NCBI GenBank assembly: GCA_029204045.2 | Contig: CM055065.1 | Location: 52,189,398 to 52,253,397 of the forward strand | Direction: 5' to 3' | DNA from: Tillandsia leiboldiana | Taxonomy: Eukaryota; Streptophyta; Magnoliopsida; Poales; Bromeliaceae | Length of the DNA stretch: 64,000 nucleotides | In this document: piece after piece, positions 63,632 through 64,000 of the stretch | Layout: each line of letters opens with the position of its first letter | How positions within the stretch are numbered: the first letter of the stretch is position 1 | The notes under the pieces: generated by a model | What the model saw: the letters and a program-made list of their open reading frames with translations, nothing else | What the model was told of the DNA's origin: nothing | The model's database searches: none | Made by a program: the position numbers and the translations under genes

Positions 63632-64000
63632 TCAGAGCCCGGGGCCCGCGAAGCCGAGGAGCGAGGCGGCTTCCACATCAGTGAGCTTGACGCCAAACTT
63701 CGCAGTCAAGCGGATGATCCTCTTGGCGTCAGCGGTATCGTCGGGGGAGGAGGGGGGTCGCCCGCTCGCTCGTTCGCCCGAGAGCAAAGTCTTCCGAGCG
63801 ACGGCGCGGTCCATCACCTGGGTGCCCGCCAACTTCGCGAGCCTGGGGCTCCTCCGAGTGGCGGGGGGTCGCACCAGCTCACCTTCCGGGGGGGAACAAG
63901 AAAGGTGCAGACTCAGCTGTTCGACCCCCGGGTCGGCGATCGGGGGGGCAGGGGTGAGAAGGGAGGCGGGGGTGAGCTGGTGGGCGGCTCCCAGAGGGTC
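63632..64000 (-). CDS. LINE B ORF1, C-terminal part
   Basis: The frame is open from the window edge to a stop at 63632. It has the tail module RRSPRLAKLAG...VARKTLL...GVKLTDVEAASLLGFAGP, matching the ORF1 tail of LINE A, preceded by a Pro/Ala/Leu-rich stretch. The zinc knuckles would lie beyond the window. Confidence 0.85.
   Translation of the reverse strand, partial: DPLGAAHQLTPASLLTPAPPIADPGVEQLSLHLSCSPPEGELVRPPATRRSPRLAKLAGTQVMDRAVARKTLLSGERASGRPPSSPDDTADAKRIIRLTAKFGVKLTDVEAASLLGFAGPGL

Larger units (their letters stand above)
59819..64000 (-). mobile_element. LINE B, 3' part, running off the window
   Basis: Poly-A tail (T run at 59819-59850), terminal hairpin, 3'UTR of about 130 bases that is pyrimidine-rich in the sense strand, intact ORF2 and the end of ORF1. 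The 5' end and the right target duplication lie beyond 64000. Same family as LINE A but clearly a different lineage, about half identical at protein level by eye. It is much more GC-rich than its surroundings. Confidence 0.93.

Overview
This window is nuclear DNA of a flowering plant. Genes have many introns with GT-AG borders, and 5'UTRs carry telo-box motifs. The intergenic DNA is AT-rich and packed with LINEs, miniature LTR elements (TRIMs), solo LTRs, MITEs and Mutator-like elements. First coding exons of several genes (16.3 kb, 34.65 kb) are very GC-rich while later exons are AT-rich; this gradient suggests a commelinid monocot, but the species cannot be named from the window alone.

Layout. 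0-12.5 kb is accessory DNA without a recognisable host gene: a Mutator-type fold-back MITE with a 9-bp target duplication, two long-TIR elements carrying GC-rich cargo, a 1.58-kb compound of inverted TRIMs, TRIM relics, a 5'-truncated LINE and a segmental duplication of about 1.1 kb. 12.8-41.6 kb is the gene-rich part: SDH3 (-), patatin-like phospholipase pPLA-I (+), two small convergent related genes of unknown function (24.9-25.8 kb), aldose 1-epimerase (-), a TORTIFOLIA1/SPIRAL2-like microtubule protein (+) and an RLCK-VII/PBL-type kinase (-). 43.0-47.2 kb is one intronless 1396-codon plant mobile domain (PMD) gene with a long repetitive charged tail.

48.8-59.6 kb is the most unusual region. 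It is a local array of modules encoding a ubiquitin-like (UBL) domain and a Myb/SANT-like DNA-binding domain of the L10-interacting-MYB type. It holds a decayed SANT copy, a UBL exon, an intact UBL plus SANT gene and a decayed third UBL exon. A 6.6-kb LINE with two intact ORFs and a perfect 15-bp target duplication sits between the two intact UBL exons. A second LINE with an intact ORF2 fills 59.8 kb to the right edge.

The genes do not form a pathway. They are ordinary plant neighbours: mitochondrial electron transport, lipid hydrolysis, sugar mutarotation, microtubules and immune or growth kinase signalling. Exon coordinates below were derived by hand from splice signals and reading-frame continuity and have no transcript support.
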